Assembly: GCF_019578655.1 (NCBI RefSeq)
Contig: NC_063262.1
Location: forward strand, 21,955,582 to 22,019,581
Direction: 5' to 3'
Source: Ricinus communis
Taxonomy: Eukaryota; Streptophyta; Magnoliopsida; Malpighiales; Euphorbiaceae
Length of the DNA: 64,000 nt
Shown: piece by piece, positions 14,089 to 24,305 of the stretch
Numbering within the stretch: the first letter of the stretch is position 1
How the letters are laid out: each line of letters starts with the position of its first letter
The notes under the pieces: generated by a model
Database searches by the model: none
Told to the model about the DNA's origin: nothing
What the model saw: only the letters and a program-made list of their open reading frames with translations
Program-made: the position numbers and the translations under genes

Positions 14089-14578
14089 CTTTCGAATTTC
14101 TTACGTGCACATCAATTAGATTTAGCCTGCAAAAATTTGTTTTCTGTACCAGACATACTGGATCTCTCTTGGTCTCTTGTTCTTAAGTCACGGCCTGGTC
14201 ATGTATTATATTCAGATTCTGAAAGATAAGAAACTCTCAATGTACAAGTTCAGTTATTATCCACTCGACCATTTATATTTTACATAATTTTCTAGGTTGG
14301 TTTGCTTTATGCTCAACGTGATCCATCCTTCATTCGTCCTGTATCCAGAGGCATTCAGAGATGTCTTTTGAGATGGTAAGAGTCTTCTAATTTTGAATTT
14401 GATAAATTACGATGGGCATGGAAGTGCTATATGCTCATACATGCTGATGCTTCTTTACAGGTTTGTGCAAGAGAAAATGTGCATGAATTCCTGGGATCTG
14501 CTCCAGCTCCTGTGGCAGCGGATTATACGTGGACGTAGCTACCGTCATTTGATGCTAGAAGTGGGGTATAATAAATAA
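2328..14578 (+). CDS. P-loop ATPase-like protein, 11 exons, 569 aa
   Basis: Joined exons 2328-2469, 2553-3205, 3303-3463, 4336-4396, 5346-5411, 5654-5739, 6187-6250, 13014-13226, 13824-13889, 14296-14375 and 14461-14578 give an uninterrupted 1710-nt frame. All introns are GT-AG. The start is the first ATG after a purine-rich leader. Residues 35-42 (GPRGSGKT) are a textbook Walker A motif, so the protein probably binds ATP or GTP. No transmembrane segment or signal peptide is obvious. The N-terminal layout (short lead, P-loop, long helical region) recalls archaeal-type/AAA-related ATPases annotated in plants only as ATP-binding protein. The biological role is unknown. Intron 7 (6251-13013) is 6763 bp because a gypsy element sits in it; without the element and one copy of its target duplication it would be about 1.74 kb. 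The exon chain is confident, the function is not. The last exon could differ in alternative transcripts. Confidence 0.85.
7189..7489 (+). repeat. 5' LTR of the gypsy element
   Basis: 301 bp, TG...CA ends. It holds a TATA box (TATAAATA, 7383-7390) followed by an AATAAA polyadenylation-type signal (7406-7411). It is identical to the 3' LTR except at 7371. Confidence 0.97.
7492..7505 (+). other. Primer-binding site, tRNA-iMet type
   Basis: TGGTATCAGAGC starts at 7493, three bases after the LTR end. It is the standard plant initiator-Met tRNA primer site for minus-strand synthesis. Confidence 0.95.
7516..8590 (+). pseudogene. gypsy gag region, broken
   Basis: Starts at ATG 7516 in the frame of an 85-codon reading frame that stops at 7744-7746. 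The gag core continues in another frame at 7804-8082 and the remainder in further frames to about 8590. The core region (tryptophan-rich, around ALQWHRWYMKFRGP) and a CCHC-type knuckle start (CYYC near 8412) are recognisable. At least three frameshifts are needed to follow the domain: around 7746-7820, 8030-8090 and 8460-8600. No functional capsid protein can come from this copy. Confidence 0.85.
8596..11837 (+). pseudogene. gypsy protease-RT-RNaseH-integrase-chromodomain, interrupted
   Basis: One reading frame with internal stops TAG at 8994-8996 and TGA at 9339-9341. The protease motif DGGSTHNF lies near 8648, where the usual motif begins DSG or DTG. From 9363 to 11837, 824 codons are open: reverse transcriptase with FFDD at 9642-9653, RNase H with a DASGIGIGAVL stretch, a zinc-binding HHCC domain, integrase with its D...D...E residues, and a chromodomain ending in KWKG...EDATWEN. 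The frame closes at 11835-11837, apparently inside the usual chromodomain tail, because similar sequence continues about 20 codons further. The TGA lies in a highly conserved RT block and removes the start of RT, so full-length pol is not made without readthrough. Confidence 0.93.
11890..11902 (+). other. Polypurine tract of the gypsy element
   Basis: AAGTGGGGAGGAA lies directly before the 3' LTR. It is the usual plus-strand priming site. Confidence 0.9.
11903..12203 (+). repeat. 3' LTR of the gypsy element
   Basis: 301 bp. It matches the 5' LTR at 300 of 301 positions by eye, with C at 12085 against T at 7371. The CTATG duplication follows at 12204-12208. Confidence 0.97.
14052..14084. repeat. 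(TG)n microsatellite in an intron
   Basis: About 16 TG units in intron 9 of the P-loop gene, just after a TATG/TGTA-rich stretch (13978-14020). Confidence 0.95.
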
Positions 14579-17500
14579 ATCAGATAAAGTATGAGCTTCA
14601 CCTAAATCGTCAGCTATCCTTAGTTCATTCAAGTGGCAATAAGTGTTCATAAATCTCACCATTAAAAAGGTGATAAGCTTCTCTCTCAACAATAAACGGG
14701 AACCTGGAGCCAAATGATTGGCTTCAAATGGCTGGTTCTCTGCTGCACCACAGGTATCTCAAGTTCAAATTTCAAGAGTTAGAAAACTACTTATAAAAGT
14801 TAAATTAAATTTGCAGTCCAGTGTCCCAATATTACATGGTCGAGGTTTTAGGGAACTTGGGTGCAACTAGCTTACAGTTAATTTCCATAGAGTTTTGGTG
14901 AATGATTAATTTGAATCATAGCATAAACATCTTATGCATGTGAACTTTCAGAATTTATTTGGCGAAGGCTTAATTATTGAGGCCAATTTGTTTCTAGGTT
15001 TCACATGAAAATGTAAGTTAATTTCTGAATGGAGTCATTTATTGTTGCAAATGCACTTCTAATGCATTTTTTTTTCCCTCATCATTAAGTCTAGCTGGGC
15101 TAGAGAAAACTTGATCATCACCTTTATAGCTCTCAAGTTCACTGGAATCCCTTGTAAATTTGATTTATTTTTAACACTACTTTTTGTTATATTCTGTAAC
15201 TTCTAGCTTAATTCACTACTTTTTCCTAGGTCTTAAAAGATTACTGCAACTCTTTTTCACTGTCATAAATATTGATAATTATATTCACTACTTATTTCTA
15301 ACATTACTTTTTCCTATACAGTTTGCAGATGATGATCAGCAAATGTTGATTTGGAGGAAAATTTTGATTACTGTAAGATTTTTCTTTCCTCGTTCAAATT
15401 CTTAGAAAACTTAATTTTATTAGGAAGAATTATTAGTGCACCTCTCTCTCGCTTTTAAGATACACATGTATATGCTTGTATATTTTTGCAAAGCTAGAAA
15501 CTTGATTTTTAAGCTACTAACCTCACTATGGTATTGCACTAATTTTCAATCTTCAAAGCTCAAGCAAGTCTAACTTAAGTAGCTTTTGGTTTTCTATTAA
15601 AACTATAACTCCATTAATTATAAGCATCCATGACTTAAGATTCATTATGATGCTAAGAAAATTTAGTTTCTTAAAAAGAAAATTAATGATAAGATCTCCC
15701 TGAAACATTTAAGGATTGGAAGAGATTGGTGATCTTCTCATTGACCAGTGTATCAATGTATATATCAGGAGTAACTAACAGCTTTTCCTCTGCAGTCTAT
15801 AGGACTGTTTACAACAGAAAAGAATACAACAGAAATATATTTTGAAAATACAAGATAAAGGTCAACTAGGTGTTTAAGGTCAAAGGTCAACATTTGTTAA
15901 TTTTATTGAGGAGTTAATTTTAAGAATTTGCTTTATTATAATTATTATGAATGTGAAAGAACAGGTCTCAAGAGTTAAAAGTATAGAGCTATACAAAGAG
16001 CAAAATCAACTTATAGACAAATCATAGAAGAAGGGATCATTTAAGTTAGTATTCATGAGGTCCTTAATTAGCTCATGCCTGAACTTTTTAGACTGCAGAC
16101 TGAATGTGGATAGTCCATGCCAATTTCCAATTACATGCTGTCACAAAAAAGTACAAAGACCATATGCATGACTCACCAATTAGTATATGTGGGGGCAAGT
16201 ACACTGCATAAATATGATTGGTCTTTAAACTCTCTTTGGGGAAGCCATGGCTCCCTGTGGCCAAAATATGAATATGTTGATGTGTCTGCATAGTGAACTC
16301 TGGACAATGTGCTCATAAGATGTTGATAGTGTCACCACTTTAGAATTGGTTAATTTTCTGCATCAAATTCATCTGGAAGTGATTCTATCTTTAATCACTG
16401 AATCTCTCATGTGTAGATTGCTCTGGTAAATGGCCCTTGGCTTTGAATGGTATTAAAGGCGCAAAATTACATGAATCCGTTGATGACGAATCAGAACGCT
16501 TCCGCACTTGGAGATTATTCTTTTGTACATAATGACAATTCAAATGGAAACTGTGATAGAGCAAGCTATCACTTGAAAAAAAATTCCTGTCTATTCGTTG
16601 TAACACCTGCGCTAGGCAGTTATAAAATATGTGCAGCTCTCTTATTTTATTTGTCACACAAACTGTTGTGTGGCGGAGATGGTACATGTTCACATTATAT
16701 ATAATTCATCAATCTACATTTAGTATCATTATTGGAATTGGTTGCTAATATATTCTAGTTGCAAGTGATGTACAGGTCATCTTTTTGTCTTCCAAGACAT
16801 GAATAAGTTGAAATCATTCATTGATTCAAAAATTTTGACGCCATGGAAGGTGTATTGGAGATGAATTTTGTGTTGGGTAATCGACATTTGGTTGGGGGTT
16901 GTAATTTGTTTAATGACTAACTCATTCCAATGTACGTATTTAAAAAAACAAATGGAGCTGTAGAGGGAGAGGAAAAGAAATGAGAGGGAATGGTCATGAA
17001 CCTACCAAATGCAAGCCCCCATTTTAGAATTTTACAAGCAGTAGACTTAGTAATGGCTTAATTAGGGGAGAGCAAAATGTTGAGCAGTGTTGTTGCATGA
17101 GTGCATAATTATCCAATACCTAATGATAATGGGGCCAGGCTCTCCACTTTTAGTTCTAGACGCGTGGCGTGGGTCCGGTCCCTACAAGAATCCAAAGTCC
17201 ACGTATCCATGTTATGGTTCATTATTGCTTGTAGTAGTTAATCATATTTTAGATCTAACTACTTGAAAAGGCAAAATTTGAAAACTATTCTTATAACGGA
17301 GCAAAATTTGTTGTTTCTTTTTTTTCTCTTTTTATTTTATAACTTTATATCTAATTTAAATTCTCGTTTATTGTACAACTATAACTAATTTATAATGGAA
17401 TTTAAATTCCTCCATTGTGCCTGTTTCTTGTGTTAAGCCTCTTAAAACTCATGAAAAATGGTTTCAAAAAAGATTTGACAACCTGAGGAAAGAAAAACTG

Positions 17501-18180
17501 GAATATAAGGCGGAATTGACGCATAACTATTCTTAGGGTGACAAAAGTGAAAGGCAACAACCTGAGAGCTCCCCACACTAAACTCAAAATTGCCGGATGT
17601 TATGGCTTTTTCTCTCTTCTTCTTTTACTTTTAGGTGCAGAGATATAAAAACGGTAAAGTTAATAATTGGTAAAGAAAATGCAAAGGAACTCTTGCCCAT
17701 CTGCTTTTTACCTTGTTAAAATTCTCTTTATAATAATTATTTCCCAAACCCATTAGACGCAATCAGTGTCATTACAGTTTCTCCATTTTTATACATGTCA
17801 TTATCATTTCGAGTAAGTAATTAGACCAAGATCATCTTTTAAGCTTTGGAAGTTCTTTCTATATTAGTATTACAGTTTGCTACACTGAACACTCTGTCTA
17901 TATTAGTATTACATCACCTCTTAATATCTTGAGGTTACAGTACAGTTTTGAGACAAATTAAAGTGAAATATTTACTATTTTTCTTAGTTTTATAAGGTTT
18001 TATCGATCATAAAATAAATTTTAAGTGAAAGTTCACGCTGAATTATTAGAAAAAAAAAGGCTTTTAAAGTGTTAAAATTCTGAATCGTAGAGTATCAATA
18101 TGAACCTTTTTTGCTGTAATTTTTTCTTTTCAATAAATCAAAGGGAAGATAGCAGGCATTTTTCAATATTTCCATAGACA
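14579..18180. other. Intergenic, no gene supported
   Basis: The 3' flank of the P-loop gene followed by AT-rich intergenic DNA. Short open frames at 15184-15405, 16088-16291 and 16391-16704 show no domain, codon bias or splice support. A short GC-richer block with ACGT-type motifs at about 17110-17210 may be regulatory. Confidence 0.5.
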
Positions 18181-18236
18181 TAGGCCGGCCAAAGGCCAGT
18201 GGGAAATATCCGACTCCCAAAATGATCCTCGGCCTA
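18181..18236. promoter_or_regulatory. GC-rich inverted repeat upstream of the RING gene
   Basis: TAGGCCG at 18181-18187 pairs with CGGCCTA at 18230-18236. Inside it, TGGGA pairs with TCCCA. It stands out from AT-rich surroundings, about 740 bp before the RING start codon. The structure is seen; a role in transcription is a guess. Confidence 0.35.
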
Positions 18237-18571
18237 ACCCCATTTGAGAGTATCTGATAAAATTGACAAAAGCTACTGTCAAAGAAGAAAATATATCAAA
18301 ACACAGCTTGCGGGCCCCAAAAATTCCTGGTGGCATAATTTTTGGTTGTTCCATTCGGTTCAGTTATTCCCCCCCTTTGGCTGCCTCCTGCCTATTTCAG
18401 ACTCACTCATTGTGCTCTTCCTTTCTTCTACAAAAGCAAGAAACAAAAGGAAATACTTTCTTGGGTTTTGTTTATTTTGGTCTTTTCTTGTTGCTGCTCC
18501 ATTCAAGTTTTTCCATACTACGCTACTGAATCACTAGTAGAAGCTGCTGTCACTTGTCACTGAATTTTCAA

Positions 18572-18865
18572 GTAAGTGAAGCACTGTTTATGAACTTGCT
18601 CTTTTCTTTTTTCACATTCTTTCTTTTCTTAAACTACTCTCAAAATGCCAAATGCTAATATTATTACCATATTTTATGCTCCCAAATTGCATCTTCACCC
18701 ACAAGGCCACCACATTCAATCACTCATGCAGACCTTCCATTTCTTGTAAAACAAGAATAGCTATCTTTAATGCATTTCCACCCATTTTAATCCCTGTGCT
18801 TTTCTTTACACTTTACTTCTTTCATTATGATCAGCTAAGTGAACAATAACCACTGACTATTGCAG
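18572..18865 (+). other. Probable 5'UTR intron of the RING gene
   Basis: A donor reading CAA|GTAAGT at 18572 and an acceptor ATTGCAG ending at 18865 enclose 294 AT/T-rich bases. The acceptor is followed by a 53-base A/G-rich leader up to the ATG at 18919. Leader introns of this kind are common in plants. Inferred from splice-site quality only. Confidence 0.55.
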
Positions 18866-18918
18866 GAATTAGTCAATTACAGAGATAGAGACACAGAAAA
18901 TTAAGAAAGAAAGAAAAA

Positions 18919-19500
18919 ATGAACGGCCCAGATGCAATCACAAAATGGAAGAACTTAAAGCAACTGCTATCATTCAAAGGGCTCGGTTGCTGTGGGGCCA
19001 CATGGACTCCAAGAACAACAATCAGGACCATCATAGAGGAAGAAAGTGATCAAGAAGAAGAGCCCATCATCATCATACAACAACGGGACCAAGTGAGCAG
19101 TGATCCGACGGTGGTGATGGGCTCAGGGATGAACTTGGCAATGGCGTTAGCTGAAGAGCGTAATTTGCGGAGATCAAGTGTGGGTCCCGCAGTGAAAAGC
19201 GCGGGGCCACCAATGAAGACGTTGATGAGATTGATTGAAGAAACGGAGGGTGTTGATTTGATGAGAAAAAATAAAAGAAGGGGAAGTGACGAGGAGAGGA
19301 TTATTAATAATATTATTAAGAAGGAGAAGGAAGGAGAGAATGACTGGGTGTGCTGCGTGTGCATGGAGAGAAATAAAGGAGCAGCTTTTATTCCGTGTGG
19401 ACATACCTTCTGTAGGATCTGTTGTAGAGAAATGTGGGTCAATAGAGGTACTTGTCCTATTTGTAACCGTCCAATTGTCGAGATCCTTGATCTCTTTTGA
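18919..19500 (+). CDS. C3HC4 RING-finger protein, 193 aa, probable E3 ubiquitin ligase
   Basis: Single-exon coding region. The RING is at the C-terminus: Cys145, Cys148, Cys160, His162, Cys165, Cys168, Cys179 and Cys182, with the C-x2-C...C-x-H-x2-C-x2-C...C-P-x-C spacing of C3HC4 domains. Such domains recruit an E2 enzyme to transfer ubiquitin, so an E3 ligase role follows from the family; the substrate is unknown. The rest is low complexity: an acidic stretch at about 40-50, then a basic, Lys/Arg-rich stretch at about 115-140 before the RING. No membrane segment or other domain is seen. The start follows an A/G-rich leader and is the first ATG in frame. All eight zinc ligands are present, so the gene looks functional. 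It resembles small plant RING/U-box-superfamily proteins; no named family member can be assigned. Confidence 0.9.
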   Translation: MNGPDAITKWKNLKQLLSFKGLGCCGATWTPRTTIRTIIEEESDQEEEPIIIIQQRDQVSSDPTVVMGSGMNLAMALAEERNLRRSSVGPAVKSAGPPMKTLMRLIEETEGVDLMRKNKRRGSDEERIINNIIKKEKEGENDWVCCVCMERNKGAAFIPCGHTFCRICCREMWVNRGTCPICNRPIVEILDLF

Positions 19501-20827
19501 TTCTTTCTTCGTTTCTCTTTTGTTGACTCGTTTTTCTTTTTCTTTTTCTTTTTCTTTTAATTTTTGTTTTTTTTCTAGAAAAACAAAAGAAATTCTCTCT
19601 TTTGTGCTGTGAGTGAGCCATCAGAAACACGAAATGCCAACATTTGCATGTTTTTCCTTTTACACCCCTTCAATTTTAAAATGGAACTGGCGACATTTTT
19701 GTCTACTCCATCTCCATCTCCATAATAACAAAGTAAAATCAATGGTAAATTTTAAATTTCTGTATTAATTAAGTACTTAACTATTAAAATACTTAAATTA
19801 TGTTTGATATGTAATAAATTACGCATTTTATTATTTTATTTGATTAAATTCTAAATTTTATACTTATTATCAAATTTAACATATATTTTCAAACACCATA
19901 TTTTGATATTAATTTCAATTTTAGTATTTAATAAAATTATTTATTAAATCTGCTAGTTTGACATAGACTCCGATAACAATAAAAAATGACTGAATCAATT
20001 TTTAGAATTATTAATTAGTTATTATTAAAATATTATCATTAAATATATAAAAATATTATCTATCAAATCTGCTAATATTATTTACTTAAAATATTTTCTG
20101 AAACAAATTTTTCTGTAAATGATCCTACTAATTTATTATTCAATGATACTTCAGCTTTATGATATATCTGCTGGTTAATAGTCAAGATAATAGGATATTT
20201 ATTTATTTTTATTTTTTTTTATTATATCGAATTGATAGCTTCTCAATGCAAACCAGAGAAGCTAAAAGTCAAAACAAAGGAAAGAAAGTAATAATTTCTT
20301 ATTTTTCAATCATGGAGACCAATTCCAGCTATGTTTATGAACAACTCGAAAATGAAATATATCACAAATTCAGTTTGACAGGTCTAAAAGCATAATTCAT
20401 GTGATTAATTAGACCTCAAATTGTGTTTAATTCTTATAATCATAATATCCGAGTTAATCATTTTTAATTCATTTAATAAACAATATCATGGGTTAGTTAT
20501 AGCCTTTTTGTACTCTTTAAATATGCAGGGAATATTTCTTAATTACAAAAGGATGTGAGGAATTTAGTCATCCATCTACTCATATTACTTAAATTCTTAA
20601 TTTTGATATTATATTTTAATATTTATTTCGCTTTTAGCTTCTTATGAAATTACCAATTAAATTTATTGATATAACGTAAATTCTAACAAAAAAAAAAGAA
20701 AGAACTAAATTAACACTTTTATTATTTAATAAAATTAGTAAGATTTTAAAATTTAAAAAATAAAAGTTATTTTATCCATATAAATAATAATATTTTAGTA
20801 ATCGGACGAGAGAATAACTTTAATTAA
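19501..20827. other. 3' flank and AT-rich intergenic DNA
   Basis: Begins with T-rich 3'UTR-like sequence (TTTCT repeats near 19530-19560). The rest is AT-rich with no gene seen. The open frame at 20159-20395 shows no domain. Confidence 0.5.
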
Positions 20828-21608
20828 GATAAAAGATACGGATAACCTTTTAAACTTTTGATTGAATCTTATTTAAGCCCTTCAACTTTAAGTTAGATTA
20901 ATTAAGTCCTTAAATTAAATAATATTGAGACAATTAAGTTCCTCTATACAATGCTGTTACTATTACTGTTAATTATTTCTATTAATAGTGACCTATATAA
21001 AATGACAACCAATAGCATAAAGACATCTAGATTATAAATTCTATTCTTTATACATTTCTCAAATATAATACAAAAATTAAAATAATTATTTCAATAATAA
21101 AAGATAAAACCTACACTTTCACATTTAGATTTTATCTTAACCCTTTCTTTTTTCACACTTAGTCTTCATTTTTTTTATTCAAATAATTATTTTAGTTATT
21201 CTATTTTTTTTATTTTGTATTATTTTTTAGAAATATGAAAAAAAAAATTTATAATCTAGGTGTCCTTATGCTATTCGTTGTCATTTTATAAGGGCTATTA
21301 TTAATAAAAATAATTAACGGTAGTAATAACGAAGTTATATAGAGGGATTTAATTGTTTCGTATTATTCAGTTTAAAGGCTTAATTATTCTAACTTAAAGT
21401 TCAATGACTTAATTGAGATTTGGTCAAAATTTAAGAAGTTATTTGTACTTTTTACCAAAACACAGTTAACAATAATAGTAATGGAGTTGCATAGAGGGCT
21501 TGATTGTTCTATATTTTTTAGTTTAAGGACTTAACTGTTTCAGCTTAAAATTTAAGAATTTAGTTAAAATTCAACCAAAAGTTTAAAAGGTTATATGTAC
21601 CTTTCGCC
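20828..21608. repeat. Foldback/MITE-like element with long inverted arms
   Basis: The left arm (about 20828-21047) reads as the imperfect reverse complement of 21243-21457, roughly 80-85% by eye. A second partial copy of the right arm follows in tandem at about 21464-21608 and matches the outer end of the left arm best. The ends resemble GGCGAAAGGTAC / GATAAAAGATAC. The flanks TAATTAA and TTATTAA could be a degraded target duplication. No transposase is present, so it would be non-autonomous. Confidence 0.75.
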
Positions 21609-23422
21609 TTATTAACCTAATATTTTTTATTGTGGTCTTGAATTCATGTTACCTAGCAAATTTGATGAATAAGTAGAATATTATTATATATTACTATATA
21701 ATTAATTTTATCTATGGATAAAAATGTAATAGAATAAAATTATTTAAAAATTTATTTATTAAATGTTCACTCGTTCTTCCATCATTTTAGTATAAAAATT
21801 AATAAAACTTATTAAAGTAGTAATTTAAAAGAATTTGGCCCAAGATTTGATTGAAATGAATTAAAGTTCGAATGAGCGAGGCCTAGCCTTTCCAAAATCC
21901 TATTATTACTGCTTGGATGTGTTTCAGGACTTCCCTTTCTCAGGAAAAGAAAAGAAAATAGTTCAGAAGCGAGGGAAGGTTTTCTAACAAAAATAATTTA
22001 TATGCTGTGTATTGCATCGGTCTTGGTATGATCAACTAATGGGTCAGATATCGGTATATCGTTGGGAGTTGGTTCAATAACCCAAACCTCTCAGATCATT
22101 CTTTGATAGAAATGGTGAAAGGGATTTCACAAAAGCTTATATGTATACTGTCAAATAGATTATGATAAAGAAAGCTTTCAATTAACAGATCGATGGTGTT
22201 TCAAGTATCATCGCAAAGTGGCAAAAAGGACTTGCCAGATGGAAAGCCAATTTGTTCTTTTACACTTTATTTGACAACACGTTCTCAAATTCATTGTTTT
22301 TGATGTTGTTTATTTTCTGTAGATGTGTCATGCCTTGATAAACAGAAGTCGATTTGTGTATGAACTATGAAAGTGAGTACAATATCCTAATGTACATTTG
22401 ATTATAGAATAAGAATATGCCAAAATTAACCCACTTTTAGTATCCATGTGGATCCTCTTAATTAGACCCAGATTTCGATTCTTTTCCATTACAACCTCGC
22501 GGTACACGTTTACTAATTACTATACTTAAATATTCCCTGAAACAAAAATAAAAAAAAGATGTATTATTAAAAAAAAAAACTTTCCATTTATTTTAAGTGA
22601 GATTTGTGATGATTTTTAAATCTTTAGGAATACCGCATAACAAAATGAGAGGTAGTTAAACAAATTCTAGGAAAGACATAATTGACTGTATTGATTTCGA
22701 TAGCTATGCCACCTACAAAATGTAACGAACCTAAAGGTGCGTGGGTCATATATTATGTGGAACGGCGCTCTTGCCAAGGTTATAGTCTTTTTTCAACCAA
22801 GTTAGTTATAACTTATATCACTTAATCAATCCATTATTAGTTTTTATTTTCTTTGATTTTCGCCATCAACTTTTTTTAATATTTCACTTAGATTAAGAAA
22901 ATGTTTAATAGACTTAATTATAGAAAATCAAATAATTAAGTTAGACTAAATTATTTTTCTAAAAAAATTATTAAATTTATTATATCTATCTATTTCAATA
23001 CAAGAATAAAATAAAAAATAAAAAAATTCATGTTGTATTTGATATAAAAATGACAAATAATTGAAAGTTTTTTAATTAAAAAAGAAACAATTAATATAAA
23101 ATAAAGAGAGTAATTTACATACTAATAGAATTGTATCAGAATTAATTTTAATTAATTTTATGCTTTTTAAAATCTGAAATTAAGAATACAATTTTAAAAT
23201 CTACCACCATATTTTGTAGCAATGATAATAAGCTCTATATATTATTTCTTTAAAATTTATCTTATGATCAAATGTCCGCTAACCATATAAGATCTCATAT
23301 TTTGAGTAAAGATATTTTAACTTTTCATATAAAGAATTAATTAATTATTGATAGTAAAAATAATTAGTTTTTTTATTTATTTAAAATGAACGATAAGAAG
23401 TTAGCAGAAGCAAGACATTGAA
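21609..23422. other. AT-rich intergenic DNA, no gene seen
   Basis: No coding or RNA gene is recognisable. Some poly-A and poly-T runs. Confidence 0.5.
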
Positions 23423-23981
23423 TTAATTTTATTATTTTTTTTGAAACAAAATGAGACTTTATTAGAAGGATTACATCTGAAATAAAACTTGGTGGATCCA
23501 CCACCCAAACCATGGGATATGACATAGAATTACTAGCTCGGGCAAGACAGTGAGCTACTTGATTCTCAGATCTCCGCAGAAAAGACAATTCAAAACTTTC
23601 AATGTCTAATATGAGAGTAAAACAATCATCAATAACAAGTCCAGTCTCAGAATCATCAATAACTTTCCGTCGAAGAACTTGGTAAATTAGCAGAGCATCA
23701 ATCTCGACAATAATAGCCTTTCAATCATTCAATTTAATCCAACTCAGAGCTTCGCGAACCCCCATAGCTTCGGCTAGTTTTGCGTCAACTGAACCAGCAA
23801 TGGATAAAGCACGAGCAACAAATGCCCCAGACCAGTCCCTTACCACCATTCTGAAACCAATTCTATCAAATAAAGAAAAAATGACAGCATCAACATTAAG
23901 TTTCAAATAATTGACTTAGCTTATTCCAGTACACCGATCCATGACCAAAACTAACAGTTCTCACGGAATCAGAGGCACAAT
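23423..23981 (-). mobile_element. LINE (L1-type) 3' part: RNase H remnant and poly-A tail
   Basis: Minus-strand frames at 23906-23721 (KLNVDA, then AEAMGVREALSWIKL) and 23588-23373 (FLRRSENQVAHCLAR) are the two halves of the RNase H-like domain that ends many plant LINEs. An in-frame stop and a gap separate them. On the minus strand an A-rich tail follows at about 23442-23431, which fits a LINE 3' end. The copia element inserted directly upstream (in LINE orientation), so this piece continues at 29051. Confidence 0.85.
23977..23981. repeat. Target-site duplication ACAAT, left copy
   Basis: ACAAT here is repeated at 29051-29055, flanking the copia element exactly. The copia inserted into the LINE. 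Confidence 0.9.
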
Positions 23982-24305
23982 TGTGGAAAGATTGAGTGAT
24001 CAATGATGAATTTTTAATGTATTTTGAATTCTGAGATTACAAGAGGGATAAGCATTCTGTTATATACAATTTGAGTGCAACGGTCCTATTGCTGATTTTG
24101 TTACATTCTAACGTTAAATTCCAGTTTAGGAAAAGGTAGAAGCAGCCTTTTCCCTTAGGGGAGAGATATTGCTCCTTTTCCCTATCTTAGGCCTCTGATG
24201 ATCTGGTGATCTGAGGCCATGACCAACAGTCAAAGACTGTTGGTCCTTACTGACAGTTTTTGCCTGTTGAACTTTACAGTTATGATATGGTTTTGGTGTT
24301 CAACA
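23982..24305 (-). repeat. 3' LTR of the copia element
   Basis: 324 bp, begins TGTGGAAAG and ends TTCAACA on the + strand. It carries an insertion of about 8 bp near 24200 relative to the other LTR. Confidence 0.92.

Noticed and set aside
13992..14229. Cys/Val-rich open frames
   Set aside because: Translation of a TG microsatellite inside an intron.
15184..15405. Possible extra 3' exon of the P-loop gene (acceptor near 15320)
   Set aside because: Joining it to the last exon through the only nearby donor gives an early stop. The stop at 14576-14578 is simpler.
19050..19442. Minus-strand 130-codon frame opposite the RING gene
   Set aside because: An antisense shadow of a purine-rich coding strand; Ser/Leu/Ile-rich with no domain.
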